Below are positions 11,057-22,539 of a DNA stretch of 64,000 nucleotides, piece by piece. The notes beneath the pieces were generated by a model. It worked only from the letters and a program-made list of their open reading frames with translations, was not told the DNA's origin and did no database searches. Source of the DNA: Forficula auricularia (Eukaryota; Arthropoda; Insecta; Dermaptera; Forficulidae); contig JALMQS010000187.1 of assembly GCA_024734495.1 (NCBI GenBank), positions 4,220,013 through 4,284,012 on the forward strand. Direction: 5' to 3'. Made by a program: the position numbers and the translations under genes. Numbering within the stretch: position 1 is the first letter of the stretch; each line of letters begins with the position of its first letter.

Positions 11057-11680
11057 AGACACAAAGATTCTCTCTAACATAAATCTCTTAAGATCTAAGA
11101 AATGGTTCACTCTTCATTCAACGAACAGAGGATATTTATTTTTATTTAAATAGGAAACTTCTTTTCCTCTTTTTTATAATCATAAATAAAATATTTTTCT
11201 CGAAAATGATTATTACAACGTGCCATCTGACTCATTTCTTTTAATAAAGAATATTTTTTGCTGCCTGACAATATAACGATTAAAACTAATTGCCGAAATA
11301 ATTAGAAAAATTCTTAAATGTAATGTTAATTCAATCTAAATTTGTTCCCATACGCGACTCCTTCAATAAACTCATTGTTTTCTATTAAATAATATTACTA
11401 CCAATTCCATCGTAGATATTTTTAAAATTTTATTATAGCTTATACCGCGGAACTAAACTAATATTTTTATGTATATAAATACAAACAATTATTAAATTTA
11501 CTTATCATTTCCTGAAAGTATATATATTCAGTAAAATTATTATTAATAATGTCTTTTAGGTTATCTTGAAACATTGAATTTAGATTTCATTCAAAAATTG
11601 AAACAAGTGTGCTTTTTCAATCAATATGCTTTCAGCAATGTAAGCGATTTAGCGAATTTTTTTTCAGGAAATAGTTTGAG
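11057..11680. other. AT-rich DNA, nothing recognised
   Basis: No gene, repeat partner or structured element was recognised. Confidence 0.5.
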
Positions 11681-11684
11681 TTAG

Positions 11685-11990
11685 ATAATTGAAACTTGGA
11701 ATATAAGTACAGGTTATTAATTCAAATTTGTGTTTCAATAGCTACAACGGTTCGATTTTTTTTTTCAAATTTCTGCATTTTTCAGCCGAAAGTTCTTGGA
11801 ATATAAGTACAGGTTATTAATTCAAATTTGTATTTCAATAGCTACAACTGAGTTAGATAATTGAAACTTGGAATATAAGTACAGGTTATTAATTCAAATT
11901 TTTGTTTCAATAGCTACAACGGTTCGATAAATAAGGGTTCGATTTTTTTTTTTAATTTCTACATTTTTCAGCCGAATGTTTTGAAGTTAT
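11685..11990 (+). repeat. Short tandem array, three diverged units
   Basis: Three copies of a block containing GGAATATAAGTACAGGTTAT, TAATTCAAATTT and TTTCAATAGCTACAAC begin at about 11697, 11798 and 11868. Spacer segments with TTCAGCCGAA lie between and after the units. Confidence 0.75.
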
Positions 11991-12217
11991 CAAGCCTAAA
12001 ATTTAATCAGGCCCTTGTTTTGAAAATACTTCCTATCAAGAATTAACTTATTTTCACTTTCCGTTTATGCGATATTCTGAATATTTTAATTCAAACAAAC
12101 ATACAGAAAAAAGGGTGAATCGAAAATAAAAAGTCATCATATCATAGTTTTAAAACTTTTGTACCTAAATATAATAATCTCAAATTAATAAATCTATATA
12201 TGTCTTTATTGATTAGA

Positions 12218-12556
12218 AGCCGTCCATAAATTACTTCACACTGTAAGGGGTGGAGGAGCATCTCAGATTTGTGACAAAATGTGTCAGAGGGGCCGGGGAT
12301 CTTAAAAATTGAGAGGTCACAAAAGTCAAATTATTATAAAAAAATTTCAAATATATTTTTTAGATTTCAGGTTATTATTATTCCAAACTGAAAATATTGT
12401 TAAAATAAATCTAGACAAAAAATTGTAAGCAAGCAAAAACACTAGTGTGACCTCACAATACAGAGGGGGATCAATGAACATGATACAGAATGTGACACAG
12501 GTGTGGGGTCCAAAAATCTTGAAATTTGTATGAATTAATTTATGGACGGCCCATTA
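12218..12556. mobile_element. Non-autonomous DNA element with GGCCGTCCATAAATTA-type ends
   Basis: The left end GCCGTCCATAAATTACTTCA and the right end TTAATTTATGGACGGCCC are inverse. The roughly 330-bp interior is AT-rich with short G-rich blocks (GGGGTGGAGG, GGGGCCGGGG). No frame and no convincing target duplication. Confidence 0.65.
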
Positions 12557-12619
12557 ATATCAAATAGAATAAAATCGGTTCATCCCTCTGAGAGAAGCGC
12601 AGAATCATGTTGAATTATT

Positions 12620-12690
12620 TGATGGCAGCGGAGGAGAAAAATAGTTCCTATACTTAAAGTTAAATGATTTGAAAACTATACAAATAGTTT
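12620..12690 (+). repeat. Dispersed repeat with GGAGAAAAATAGTT
   Basis: The block GCGGAGGAGAAAAATAGTTC followed by ACTTAAAGTTAA recurs at about 13095-13145 and 33350-33410. Confidence 0.5.
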
Positions 12691-12831
12691 TAAACTATTT
12701 TATGGTTAAAAAAAAGTATATAGGAAGATGTAACATTTAGCTTCAAGCCAGGATTGAATCTTGCATTGTAAAAGATGAGATTTCAGAGGTTCACTGTGAA
12801 GCGGCCATTTAGTTAGTTTATTTCATGATGA

Positions 12832-13081
12832 TCTTTAAAGAATTAGGTGTCGGTTCTAGGTGAAACATTTTAATAGATAATAAGTAAAAATATATTTTTC
12901 TAGGTGGGTTTCACAAATATAACAAATATATGTTTTGAGTTTTTAATCTCGATATATATTTCGGGTTATGAGCCCATCATCAGGAGTTACAAAAAGAATA
13001 TATATCGAGATTAAAAACTCAAAACATATATTTGTTTTATTTGTGAAACCCACCTAGAAAAATATATTTTTACTTATTATC
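12832..13081. mobile_element. Lineage-1 HHR foldback with 13-bp target duplication
   Basis: A 250-bp insertion flanked by perfect TATTTCATGATGA (12819-12831 and 13082-13094). It starts with the lineage-1 motif GGTGTCGG...TAGGTGAAACA. Its arms (TATATTTTTCTAGGTGGGTT and inverse) fold into a long hairpin. Only the minus-strand ribozyme remains; the opposite arm lost its core. Confidence 0.8.
12945..12988 (-). ncRNA. Hammerhead ribozyme, lineage 1
   Basis: On the minus strand, CTGATGA (12983-12977), a GGG/CCC stem II with loop CTCATAA, then GAAA (12962-12959). Stem I pairs AACTC with GAGATT (one mismatch). Stem III is AU-rich and tiny; predicted cleavage is 5' of GAGATT. Confidence 0.75.
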
Positions 13082-13099
13082 TATTTCATGATGACTGCG

Positions 13100-14385
13100 G
13101 AGAAAAATAGTTTCTACATTTGGAGTTAAGTATTTATAATAGAACCAAACTTTTTTTTTATTATAAAAATTAAAGAACTTGCACAATCTATATTTCAGAA
13201 ACAACTCTCCAAGAAAGTTAAGGGAGAAAATTGCAGAGAAAGAGACAAAAGTACATTATATAACTTGTAGATTTGAAGATTGTAAGACTTATAAAGATGG
13301 AAGGAGCTTCAGTTTCTAAAGGTAATTGTGAGAAACAAATTGGCAACATTAAATTATTAACACTGATAATGAAGACGATGTTGACCTGAATGTGAAGAAT
13401 GCCCTTCTTATTGTAATGAAAAATGTTATTTTTGTCGGACTATAATTGCCTGAAATTAATAAATATATTCGTGACAAATTTTAGAATAAATTAACAGATA
13501 TATTAACCTACTTGGTTGTGGTATATTTTATAAAATTTATCATGATAACAACAACAATTTATTTACAAATTATTACATATTATATAAAATTTATAATAGA
13601 ATATTACGTCAAACTTTACCGACTGATTTATTTCACCTATATAATTTTACTTCAAAGTACATGATATGTATATAAGATGTATGCCATTCGGATGTCATCG
13701 ATGAATTAATCTCTCTGTCGTCAAGCTTCAATCATCTTTCTAATTTTATTTTTTGATCCTGCCGAGCAAGTTAATTAGTTTGACAGTTCTAATGCAGATA
13801 ATCATGCGTTAAATCTTGTCTTTATAATTATTATAATGTAAAAATGATTTTACTTTAATAAACGAAGAAATAATTTTTGTAGATTAGTAAAATATGGAAT
13901 AAATATTTATAAATACACCTACATGTATACATTATTTTGTTTAAAATTATTTAGATTAAAATATCAAAAATAACTTAATATTTATTTTTTACTTAAATCA
14001 GAGAACAAACTCTTTTGTTTGATCTTAAAAATTATTATTATTAATAACTCTCTAGATATTAAAATAGTCATCGCGGCTAATTATACAAAATGAACTTTCT
14101 TTTAGTAAATTAAATTATCAACATGTTTCTTCATTATATTTTTTAAATCTTGGGCGTTAGAGCAATATTTATTCAATCTTCCACATGATTTTCACCTTGC
14201 TGCCTAACCCTTTAAGGTAATCAAATAAATATAATTGCTTTTATTAAAAATATTTAATTTAAAACAGAAAAGTTACAATGACTGAAATGTCTAAAATCAA
14301 TAGTTTACGCGTTAAAAAATATTCCAATATTGTAGACTGAATGGACTTGAATCAATAACAAATGTCTCTCTGATGGCCCGGGACA
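13100..14385. other. AT-rich non-coding DNA
   Basis: No recognisable gene or element apart from the short repeat at about 13095-13145. Confidence 0.5.
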
Positions 14386-14389
14386 TCCT

Positions 14390-17300
14390 CTCGATATAAC
14401 AAAAGAATTATAAATGAGAAAGAAATTGATCTTATTTTATCGATTTAATCTATTTTGAGGTTCATAGTAACTTTTTAATTTAATAAAATAGCATTTTTAT
14501 TAACAATTTTGTGGTTTAAAAGAAATTGTATGAAAAGATTCAATTTCTTCTCTCCGGGAGTGAATCAACTAGAAATGGCAAAAAGTTTTAATTTTTTTTT
14601 CTCATTAAATATTTATTGAAATCTATTGAAATTTGATATCTATTTGTTATTTTTATTTATATTTTATATCAAATAATTAATTTTAGAAAATTTGCATTTT
14701 AAAGGGTAGTTTATTTGAAGTCCAATTTGAAAAAATGCTAATAACTCTGTTGAAATTTAAAAAAAAATATGAAATTAATAGATATTATAAAAAAAATTAA
14801 TTATTAATCATTTAATACCATTTTGAACGAAATCTATTCAGTACTTTTTGAGAAAATCGTCAAAAACCCCAAAAACCGTCTATGAAAGGCCGTTTTAGAA
14901 ACGTTTTAAAATTCATCTCCATGTCACAAGTCAATGTTTCGTTTCATATGACTTTTTTAACTTTTTTCAAACCCATCGCGTGCTTTCAAATAACATCGTT
15001 TTTTTGACGGTTCAGATGGTTTTTGACCATTTTCTTAAAAAGTACTTGTTCAATTTCTTTCAAAATTGAAATAAATTATTAATAATCAATTGTTTTATAA
15101 TATCTATTAATTTCATATTTTTTAAAAATATTTTAACGGAGTTGTTAGCGTTTTTTCAAATTAGACCTCAAATAAACTACCCTTTAAAATGCAAATTTCC
15201 TAAAATGAATTATTTGCTATCAAATATAAATAAAAATAACACATAAAAATCAAATTCCAATAGATTTGAATAAATATCTTTTTTTTTTTTTTTTTTTTTT
15301 TATTATTTGAAGAGAATTTTTACAATCAGTCAATAAAATTTTGACTATAAGTAAAATTTATAAAATTTATACATTCACGCAACACAATTATATCCCATTC
15401 ACACACTTGAGAGGTTATTCTTCCAGTGAAGGATCCCTCAATTAAATTTATTAGTCCAGCTGTATGTGGCAGAACGTTCTTCCATGTCCAAAATGTGGTA
15501 TTTTTTAAGTCTCCTTAGAGTTAAAATGTTGTCCAAAAGAGTGATGGCTGATGAATTCGAATGATCTTCCAATTTTTTGATATGTTTTTTATACTGATCA
15601 AGGATGACTTTTCTGACCGATGGAACGATAAGGTCGTTGTGTATGCTAGCATTGGTGACATACCATGGAGCGTTGACGATATTTCTTAGTATTTTGGATT
15701 GAGTCCGCTGTATTATACTAATGTTTGACTCGCTGGCAATCCCCCAGATTTGACAAGAATATGTCCAAATTGGTTTAAGAATTGATTTGTATAGCAGTAC
15801 CTTAGATTTTAATGCCAATTGAGAATTTTTCCCAAGAAGCCAGTACATCTTTTTGTATTTTAAATTTAATTCATTTCTTTTTTTAATTATGTGCTCTTTC
15901 CAAGTTAATCGTGAATCAAGATGCAATCCTAAATATCTGACCTAGTCGCCACTTGGAATAATTCTCGAATTTAAATATACAGGAGGGCACGAGATTCTTT
16001 TGTTTGTAAATGAAATATGTGTAGATTTTGATTCATTTACATGAATTCTCCATCTATGTAGCCAGTCTTGAATGATGTTGAGACTTTCTTGTAGTTTATT
16101 TGACGCTGAGACAGGATCGGGATTTGTAATCATCATAGCGGTATCACCTGCATACGTTGCGATGAATAAATCTTCTGAAGTTGGTATGTCGGCAGTATAT
16201 AGAGAATATAGAAGTGGCCCGAGAATACTGCACTGAGGAACTCCTGATCTAATGGGATGATATAGTGAAAATTCATTTTCGATCTTTACCTGGAACCATC
16301 TGTCTTCCAAGTATGATTTTAGTACCCAATAGAAATGGTCAGGGAAGATTTTTTTTTATCTTGTAGAGAAGTCCCTGGTGCCAAACCTTATCAAAGGCCT
16401 GTTTGATATCAAGAAAAACACCAGAACATATGCTTTTTTCCTCCATTGCACTTTCTATATTGTTAACTATTCGATGTATTTGTTCAGAGGTTGAGTGTTG
16501 AGTGCGAAATTCGTATTGATGATATGGTATTATTTCGTCAAAATCTATACTTGACTTGAGTCTCTTTAATATTAGTTTTTCAAAGAGCTTGGATGTTTGT
16601 GGAAGTAAACTAATGGGTCTGTAAGAGGAAACATCATGTATATTTTTTCCAGGCTTGATTATCATAATTATATGAGCGTGTTTCCATTGAATAGGAAAAT
16701 ATCTAATTCTCAAGATAGCATTAAAAATTGCGGTTAGTAGTACTAATCCTTTTTTTGGAAGTTTTTTTAGTAGTTCGATTGTTATTAAATCATAACCGGG
16801 AGACTTTTTTTTATTAGGTTCATCTTTGAGGAGTTTTTCGACTTCATTTATTGAAAAGAAAGGTATAGGTGGGGATTATTGAAATGAGGTTTCTAAGAAA
16901 TTTATTATTTCATTGTTCACTAAATTTGTGCATGTTTGGGGGAACGGATTGAATGTATGTTCCAAATGTTTGGAAAATGTGTTTTCTTTTTCAATATTTG
17001 TTATTGCCCATGTATTTGTATCTGTTTTTAGTGGGGGTGAGAATTGCTTTGGTCTTTTTAAATATTTGGTTGCTTTCCACAAGGAATATTCATTAATACC
17101 TTGTGGGGATATTTTCGATAGGTAATCCTGTAGGGTATCATTTTTATTTTTTGTAATTAAATTTTTTAATATTTTAGAAGCTCTGTTATAGGCTAATTTA
17201 TCAGGTATATATCTAAAATAAATATCTAATGAGAAAAAAAAAATAAAACTTTTTGCCATTTCTAGTTGATTCGCTCCCGGAGAGAAGAAATTGAATCTTT

Positions 17301-17720
17301 TCATACAATTTCTTTTAAACTACAAAATTGTTAATAAAAATGCTATTTTCTTATATAATAGACATACTGTTAGCTTTCAGATAGATGAAATCGATAAAAT
17401 AAGATCATTTTCTTTTTCATTTATAATTTTTTTGATCTGATATATTAAGAGGCTGGGTCGTAAATCAACATCAGCGAGTAATTTGTTAAGGTTTTCTAGC
17501 TTTTTACAATTTTCTTATAAACTAATCAATCTTTCTTTCAAAATCGAATATAATTATTAATAATTGACTGTTTTATAATAATTATTATTAATTTCATATT
17601 TTTAAAAATTATTTCAAAGTAGTAATTAGCATTTTTTCAAATTAGACTTCAAATAAACTACCCTTTAAAATGCAAATATTCTAATAAAAGCTATTTGATA
17701 TAAAAGATAAAAGAAAATAT
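14390..17720. repeat. Nested inverted repeats flanking a LINE
   Basis: The segment 14395-14615 (including TCAATTTCTTCTCTCCGGGA) is inverted at about 17215-17440. Within the left side, 14636-14860 is inverted against about 15040-15250, centred near 14960. The latter arm recurs in the same orientation at about 17500-17705. The LINE at 15279-17300 sits between the arms, so the foldback and LINE have been assembled by insertion or rearrangement. Confidence 0.65.
15279..17300 (-). pseudogene. Jockey-like LINE ORF2, near full RT with lesions
   Basis: A minus-strand LINE whose poly-A tail reads as T-run 15281-15301. Frames in order: 17304-16876 (linker between endonuclease and RT, with NEYSLWKATKYLKRPKQFSP); 16713-16339 (RT fingers/palm with KPGK, SYRPISLLPQTSKLFEKLI, HSTSEQIHRI and VFLDIKQAFDKVWHQGLL); 16310-15942 (SGVPQCSILGPLLYSLYTAD and ATYAGDTAMM); 15926-15438 (C-terminal WKEHI, KPIWTYSCQIWG, IQRTQSKILRNI, APWYV). 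The catalytic YADD box has become YAGD and SGVPQG has become SGVPQC. A frameshift lies near 16310-16339 and a stop near 15940. It is dead. The endonuclease domain and ORF1 are missing. Confidence 0.85.
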
Positions 17721-18067
17721 TTTATTATCGACTATATTTCATGTCCACATGGCGGGGTATTGATATAAGTTTTCAAGTAACAATAATCGCACATCGGATA
17801 AACCTCATTGGTTACGATATTGCTGTTGCGGAAATCCCCTCACCCCAGCATATTTTTCTATCGTTGTATGTTACTTACGTATGTGTAATATTATTTATAT
17901 TTGACTGGTTAAAGAGATTGATTACTGAATTATTTTTCTATTATTTCATTGACATTAGTTAAATACATCACTTCTACTTCGACTCCGAATTCGACTCCGG
18001 TCCCGGCTACGATAAATCAAAAATATGTATATAATTTAATTTAGATAACATATTTATTTAGTAGAAA

Positions 18068-18285
18068 AGGGGTCCCCAAGCTTTTTAGAGATAGGGCCAC
18101 ATGTGAACATTGAAAACTATGAGCGGACTCTACGGAAATTATATTAATAATACACTATTATATGGCATTAATATTTAATATAGTTAATATTTTTGAATTA
18201 ACTTTTTAGTAGCCGCGGGCCGGATTGAAAAGTTTCAAGGGCCGAATTTGGCCCGCGGGCCATAGTTTGGGGATCCCTGCAGTAG
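18068..18285. mobile_element. Short hAT-like element
   Basis: The ends AGGGGTCCCCAAGCTTTTTA and AGTTTGGGGATCCCTG are inverse in their outer parts and of the hAT type. An inner GC-rich palindrome GGCCCGCGGGCC lies near the right end. AGTAGA flanks both sides, part of a probable degraded 8-bp duplication. Confidence 0.65.
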
Positions 18286-18625
18286 AGTATTACAAAATAT
18301 GGGACTAATTAAATATTTCGAGTACAATGTTGTCTTATATCGACCACTTTGGCGACCACTGGGCTAGGTGATTCCGAGGGCTAGGCAGGAGTTCCGGGGA
18401 CCATTCTTCTTAGTATGGTATTTGGCAGGGATAAGTCTCAACTTGAATGTTAATTTAATATTTTGGGAATTTTATATAAGTTACAAGTCACTAATTGAAT
18501 TTTAATCGTAAGCAGTTTAAAAGGTAACCAAAGATGGAAACAAACATTATAATAAACATCTAATAGGATATTATTACTTTGGACAAGAAATGCGATATAG
18601 TGGATTATCAATAATAAAAAGAATT
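18286..18625. other. Unassigned DNA
   Basis: No gene. A short GC-richer patch (GGCTAGGTGATTCCGAGGGC) near 18362 was not recognised. Confidence 0.4.
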
Positions 18626-18629
18626 ATAG

Positions 18630-19345
18630 GTTTTTAACTTCAAATTCAGACTTTTCCATATCAAATTTAGGATATTAAAAATCAAATTCAGGATGTTTCA
18701 ACCCAAATTCAGGATTTAAAAAATTAAAATTAGACTTTTTCAAATCAAATTCAGAATTTCTATAAAAACATGTTTATTTTACATAGTAAATTATAGCTTT
18801 TTACCTGAAAACGTTTCTTGAGAGTACGGAATGCTAAACTTGAAAGGCTTTAATTAATGACCTGAAAATTGGTACGCAAATATCTTACAATGCACCAAAT
18901 TTTAGCTTTTTACATGAAAAGGTTTCTTGAAATTACAAAATGCTAATCTTGAAAGGTTATAGGTGATGAGCTGAAAATTGGTTCGCAAATATCTTACAAT
19001 GCACCAAATTTTAGCTATTTACCTGAAAACGATTCTTGAGAATACAAAATGAGAATCTTGAAAGGTTATAGTTGATGAGCTGAAAATTGGTTCTCAAATA
19101 TCTTATAATGCAACAAATTTTAGCTTTTTACCTGAAAACTTTTCCTGAGAGTTAAATTAAATTAAAACTTTTTCTTAACTATAACTATTTTTTATTTTAT
19201 CAACTGTTTATTAATAAATTCTGAATTTGATTTGAAATAGTCTGATTTTAATTTTTAAAATTCTGAATTTGGTTTGAAACATTCTGAATTTGATTTTTAA
19301 TATCCTAAATTTGATATGGAAAAGTCCGAATTAGAAGTTAAAACC
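18630..19345. mobile_element. Foldback with tandem-repeat core
   Basis: Inverted arms of about 130 bp (18630-18760 and 19215-19345) are built from short degenerate CAAATTCAGGATT-like words. They enclose three and a part units of about 110 bp starting TTAGCTTTTTACCTGAAAAC (about 18793, 18901, 19012, 19122). Architecture parallels the HHR foldback at 61.6 kb. No ribozyme core was found. Confidence 0.7.
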
Positions 19346-19404
19346 TATATAAAGAGAAACAAAGAGGTTATCTTCTGCTTGATGCAAATAAACATACACA
19401 CATA

Positions 19405-20050
19405 TAATCATTTTTTTTTTTTGATAATGATGAGAGAAGGAGTTACACCAAAAAGGTGCAACCCCTAAAGGCCTGGGTTGACCCCTCCATCGTGAAAAGA
19501 AGAAGAAAGTATTTTATGGGTTGGGCGGGGGTCGAAGGTATCTGTGGATACGGGTCTTAAATAGTCGAGGGTTATAAGTCGCGAGAAAGATGGTGGCAGA
19601 GAGCGAGTTCCAGTCCCTGGAGCTCATAGGGATAAAAGAGTTGGCGAAAGCGCTTGTTCGACTTTTATCCAATTTGACAGCGAAGGGGTGAAAACCGCGT
19701 GTTTCTCGTAAAGAGGGCATTAGGGGGGATAATTGATTTCAGCTCGACTGAACAGACACCGTGATAGTATCTGTAGTACAGGGAAAGGGCAGAAACGGTT
19801 CTTCGGTAAGCTATGGAGTCGAGTGAGTTGGTTAGAGCCGGGTCTCCTATTAGTTTAATTACTCGCTTCTGAATTGCATCCAGTGTAGCAAGAGAATGCT
19901 TGGAGGCACCCCTCGACAGATAAGAGCCATATTCGAGACAGGGACGAATTTGAGCCTTATACAGTATAAGAAGTTGACTGGGAGTATAACAGCGTCTAGA
20001 CCTAAATAGGAGACCAAGCTTGCGCGTTGCAGCTTTAGCAGTGGTTGAGA
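19405..20050 (-). pseudogene. LINE RT C-terminal fragment, frameshifted
   Basis: A minus-strand copy of the LINE family also seen at 40.7 and 49.8 kb. Frames 20066-19665 (LYKAQIRPCLEYGSYLSRGA, AIQKRVIKLIGDPALTNSLD) and 19720-19514 (SRDWNSLSATIFLATYN) overlap. Compared with the 40.7-kb copy, 11 bases are missing near 19688, causing the frame change. The usual tryptophan of HLWRGA is replaced (YLSRGA). The 3' UTR (CCTTTAGGGGTTGCACC on the minus strand) ends in a T-run at about 19411-19421. Truncated at 5'. Confidence 0.85.
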
Positions 20051-20240
20051 TATAAATATATATCAAATATACCTATATATTATATTATTTATTTGTTTGA
20101 GACTATTGTTTCGAAGGCTTGGCCTTCATCATCAGTCTTTTTTTTTAATTATAAATATTATTCATGGGGTCACTATCCCGTGGATATTGAAAATTGTTGT
20201 TCTTACTTTGGAGTCAAGCTAGTTAACATTAAAAAATAAT
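20051..20240 (-). mobile_element. Lineage-3-like HHR fragment
   Basis: AT-rich sequence abutting the 5' end of the truncated LINE and carrying a minus-strand ribozyme with the GAAGG/CCTTC stem II also found at 54.2-54.4 kb. Boundaries are unclear. Confidence 0.5.
20097..20142 (-). ncRNA. Hammerhead ribozyme, lineage 3-like
   Basis: On the minus strand CTGATGA (20135-20129), stem II GAAGG/CCTTC, GAAA (20112-20109), then CAATAGTC. Here C15.2-G16.2 closes a 4-nt loop and predicted cleavage follows GTC. The core is intact; stem I is weak. Confidence 0.75.
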
Positions 20241-20454
20241 TACTCATAATTCATGTAATTTTAATACAATTTGAAATATTTGTTGTCTCGGATTAAAGAA
20301 GAAAAAAAAGGAAATACAAAAGTACATTGACTCGGATAAATATCTGACTAGTAAAAAGAAAAAAAAATTGTTGATGTCTGATCCATCAGAAAGATGATTG
20401 ATTATCGGGTTGTTTTATCTCAGTGTCCATTTGGTCAGAGGTGTGAAACGGTAA

Positions 20455-20660
20455 ATTTGCAACGAATTTGCATATTGTTACGTGTGCCTGTGTGCGTGTC
20501 TGGCCAAATTTGGCTCGTCGGGGGGTCGCTGGTCACGTCATCGGTGCAGACTGTATAAGGCGCAGGCTTCGGAGGCCGTCAGGTGGGCGACGGGAATCAG
20601 AAGAACTCCACGCACTTTCTCCCCAAGGAGATTTTTCGCAAATACACTCATCTTAATTAA
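20455..20660 (+). promoter_or_regulatory. CpG-rich patch, candidate core promoter
   Basis: GC-rich, CpG-rich DNA in AT-rich flanks. It has TATAAGG starting at 20554 and an initiator-like TCAG with its A at 20581, a TATA-to-start spacing of about 27 bp. A palindromic GGTCACGTCATCGG lies just upstream. Frames 20468-20656 and 20482-20799 are short and unrecognised. It matches no repeat in the window. Promoter function is inference from motif spacing only. Confidence 0.3.
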
Positions 20661-20867
20661 TTGCCCTCCATTTCTTACCAAAGTGAAAAAAAAAATTATC
20701 CATGTTTTTAACCAGGATCTAAAATTCGTGTTCAGTAAAAAGTTGTTGGATCTATATGAAGATAATAAAAATAAAAAAAAATTTATTTCCTGTTTATAAA
20801 TTCCTGTTCTCGGATTACATTATGGAAATTAGAAAAATACTTTTCAAAATCTAAACAAAATCCTTAC

Positions 20868-21525
20868 CTATATATTAGGGTGCTTCCTTATTTCGAATAT
20901 TTACGCGAACAGGAGCTCATATGGTTCTAAATAAATAAAAAAAATATATCCCCCAAGTTTCAAGTCTCTATCTCAATTTTAACCTAGTACTACACAGCGA
21001 TGAAGTTCCCCATCTAAATAACATGGGGTTTTTGGCATTGAACGATCAATTTTTTATTCCGGCCAAAGTAATGATTCAAAAAATTTTGAAACTGTAGACT
21101 TTATCCTTATAATAGTAGCTATGCCTCAGAATTTTTACAGATTTTTAGCTATCACAATTTCGGAGTTACGTATAGATAAAGAACTGCTACCTATGTCTTA
21201 GTATTAGTAACTTATAGACTCCAAAATTATAATAGGTAAAAATCTGTAAAAATTCTGAGAGATAGATATTATTATAAGGATAAAGTCTACAGATTTTCAA
21301 ATTTTTTGAACAATTACTTTGTCCGGAATAAAAAATTGATCGCTCAATGCCAAAAACCCCATGTTATTTAGATGAGAAACTTCATCACTGTGTAGTACTA
21401 GGTTAAAATTGAGATATAGACTTGAAACTTGAGGGATATATTTTTTTTATTTATTTAGAACCATATGAGCCACTGTCCGCGTGAACATTCGAAAATATCC
21501 AAAAAAAGGAGCACTCTACTATATA
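20868..21525. mobile_element. Large foldback (family G), 650 bp
   Basis: Inverted arms run from about 20868 (AGGGTGCTTCC, GCTCATATGGTTCTAAATAA) to about 21525 (inverse GGAGCACTCTACTA), with a centre near 21190. Arms are about 90% alike by eye over more than 280 bp. No coding content. Confidence 0.8.
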
Positions 21526-22340
21526 TTTAATGGAAAAAATTAAAAAATAATATCGTTAAAATCTTAGATAAATAATCGGCCTTTTGGGATTTCGGAATTT
21601 TTGAATTTTTTTTGAAAATTTTAAAGTCTTAAAATATTGAAAAAAAAATTTCAGAGTGAGGTAAACTTTTCGAAAAACAACATTATTTTTTTTTTTGATC
21701 TGTAAAAAAACTCAAATCCTTTATACCTTTATATTAAATCTTTATATTAAATCAGTCTTATACTGAAATTTGGAAAAAAAAAAATACTTTTTGATTTCTA
21801 GTGAATCTAAGTGAATTTATTTGCTTAATTTATAACTATATGTCGGAGGGATCTCGTCTCTATGGAAATGCGATCTGCCCAGATAGCTAGATTGGTGCTG
21901 AGGGGGAACCAAGGGTTCAAATGTCCGAAAAGTTACTTTTATATCCCTGATGATTTTTTGTGTCGATATCAAACAATAGAAAATGGTTGTTTTGTTGAGT
22001 TAAAAAATTTCGATTACACGAAATGGATTATAAACGACGGATTCCATTAAACAATACAATTATTCAAATTTTATTTCTATTGAAATATAGTTCTTTGAGA
22101 ATCGGGAACAAAAATTTGTTTTTAAATTTATTTTGCGGCTTTTAGACACTACTCGAGGCTTACTCAGGTTTTAAACTAGATTATTATAAGTATCCTAGAA
22201 GCAATTATCAACTTCTAAATCATGCTAATGTATCTAAGTAGAACGTACAAATTTCTTCGGTTTTATTTTTTTAGTTCTCGATTTCCAAAAACCAATATTT
22301 CAATTTACATTATGGAACAGAACACAATAATTTAATATTA
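21526..22340. other. AT-rich non-coding DNA
   Basis: No gene. The 62-codon frame 21862-22050 is unrecognised. Confidence 0.45.
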
Positions 22341-22348
22341 TTATTAAT

Positions 22349-22504
22349 CGAGGGGTGAACCGCGTTTGGAATTAGGTTTACACCGTCTTTGGAATTACTT
22401 TGGAATTCATTAGATAATCTATTGTCATCTATTGTCTTCCATTTGAAAATGAAAGTGGAAATGGAAGTAGGTGTACACGATTTTAGGTCGCTGTTCACCC
22501 CTCG
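22349..22504. mobile_element. 156-bp MITE with 8-bp target duplication
   Basis: Ends CGAGGGGTGAAC and GTTCACCCCTCG are perfect inverse repeats. TTATTAAT flanks both sides (22341-22348 and 22505-22512). The 8-bp duplication suggests hAT or a related superfamily. Confidence 0.85.
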
Positions 22505-22539
22505 TTATTAATTAATGAAAAGATTTAAGTATCTTTTTT

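Noticed and set aside
11685..11990. CRISPR-like array
   Set aside because: Three diverged direct repeats with irregular spacing in a eukaryotic context; an ordinary tandem duplication.
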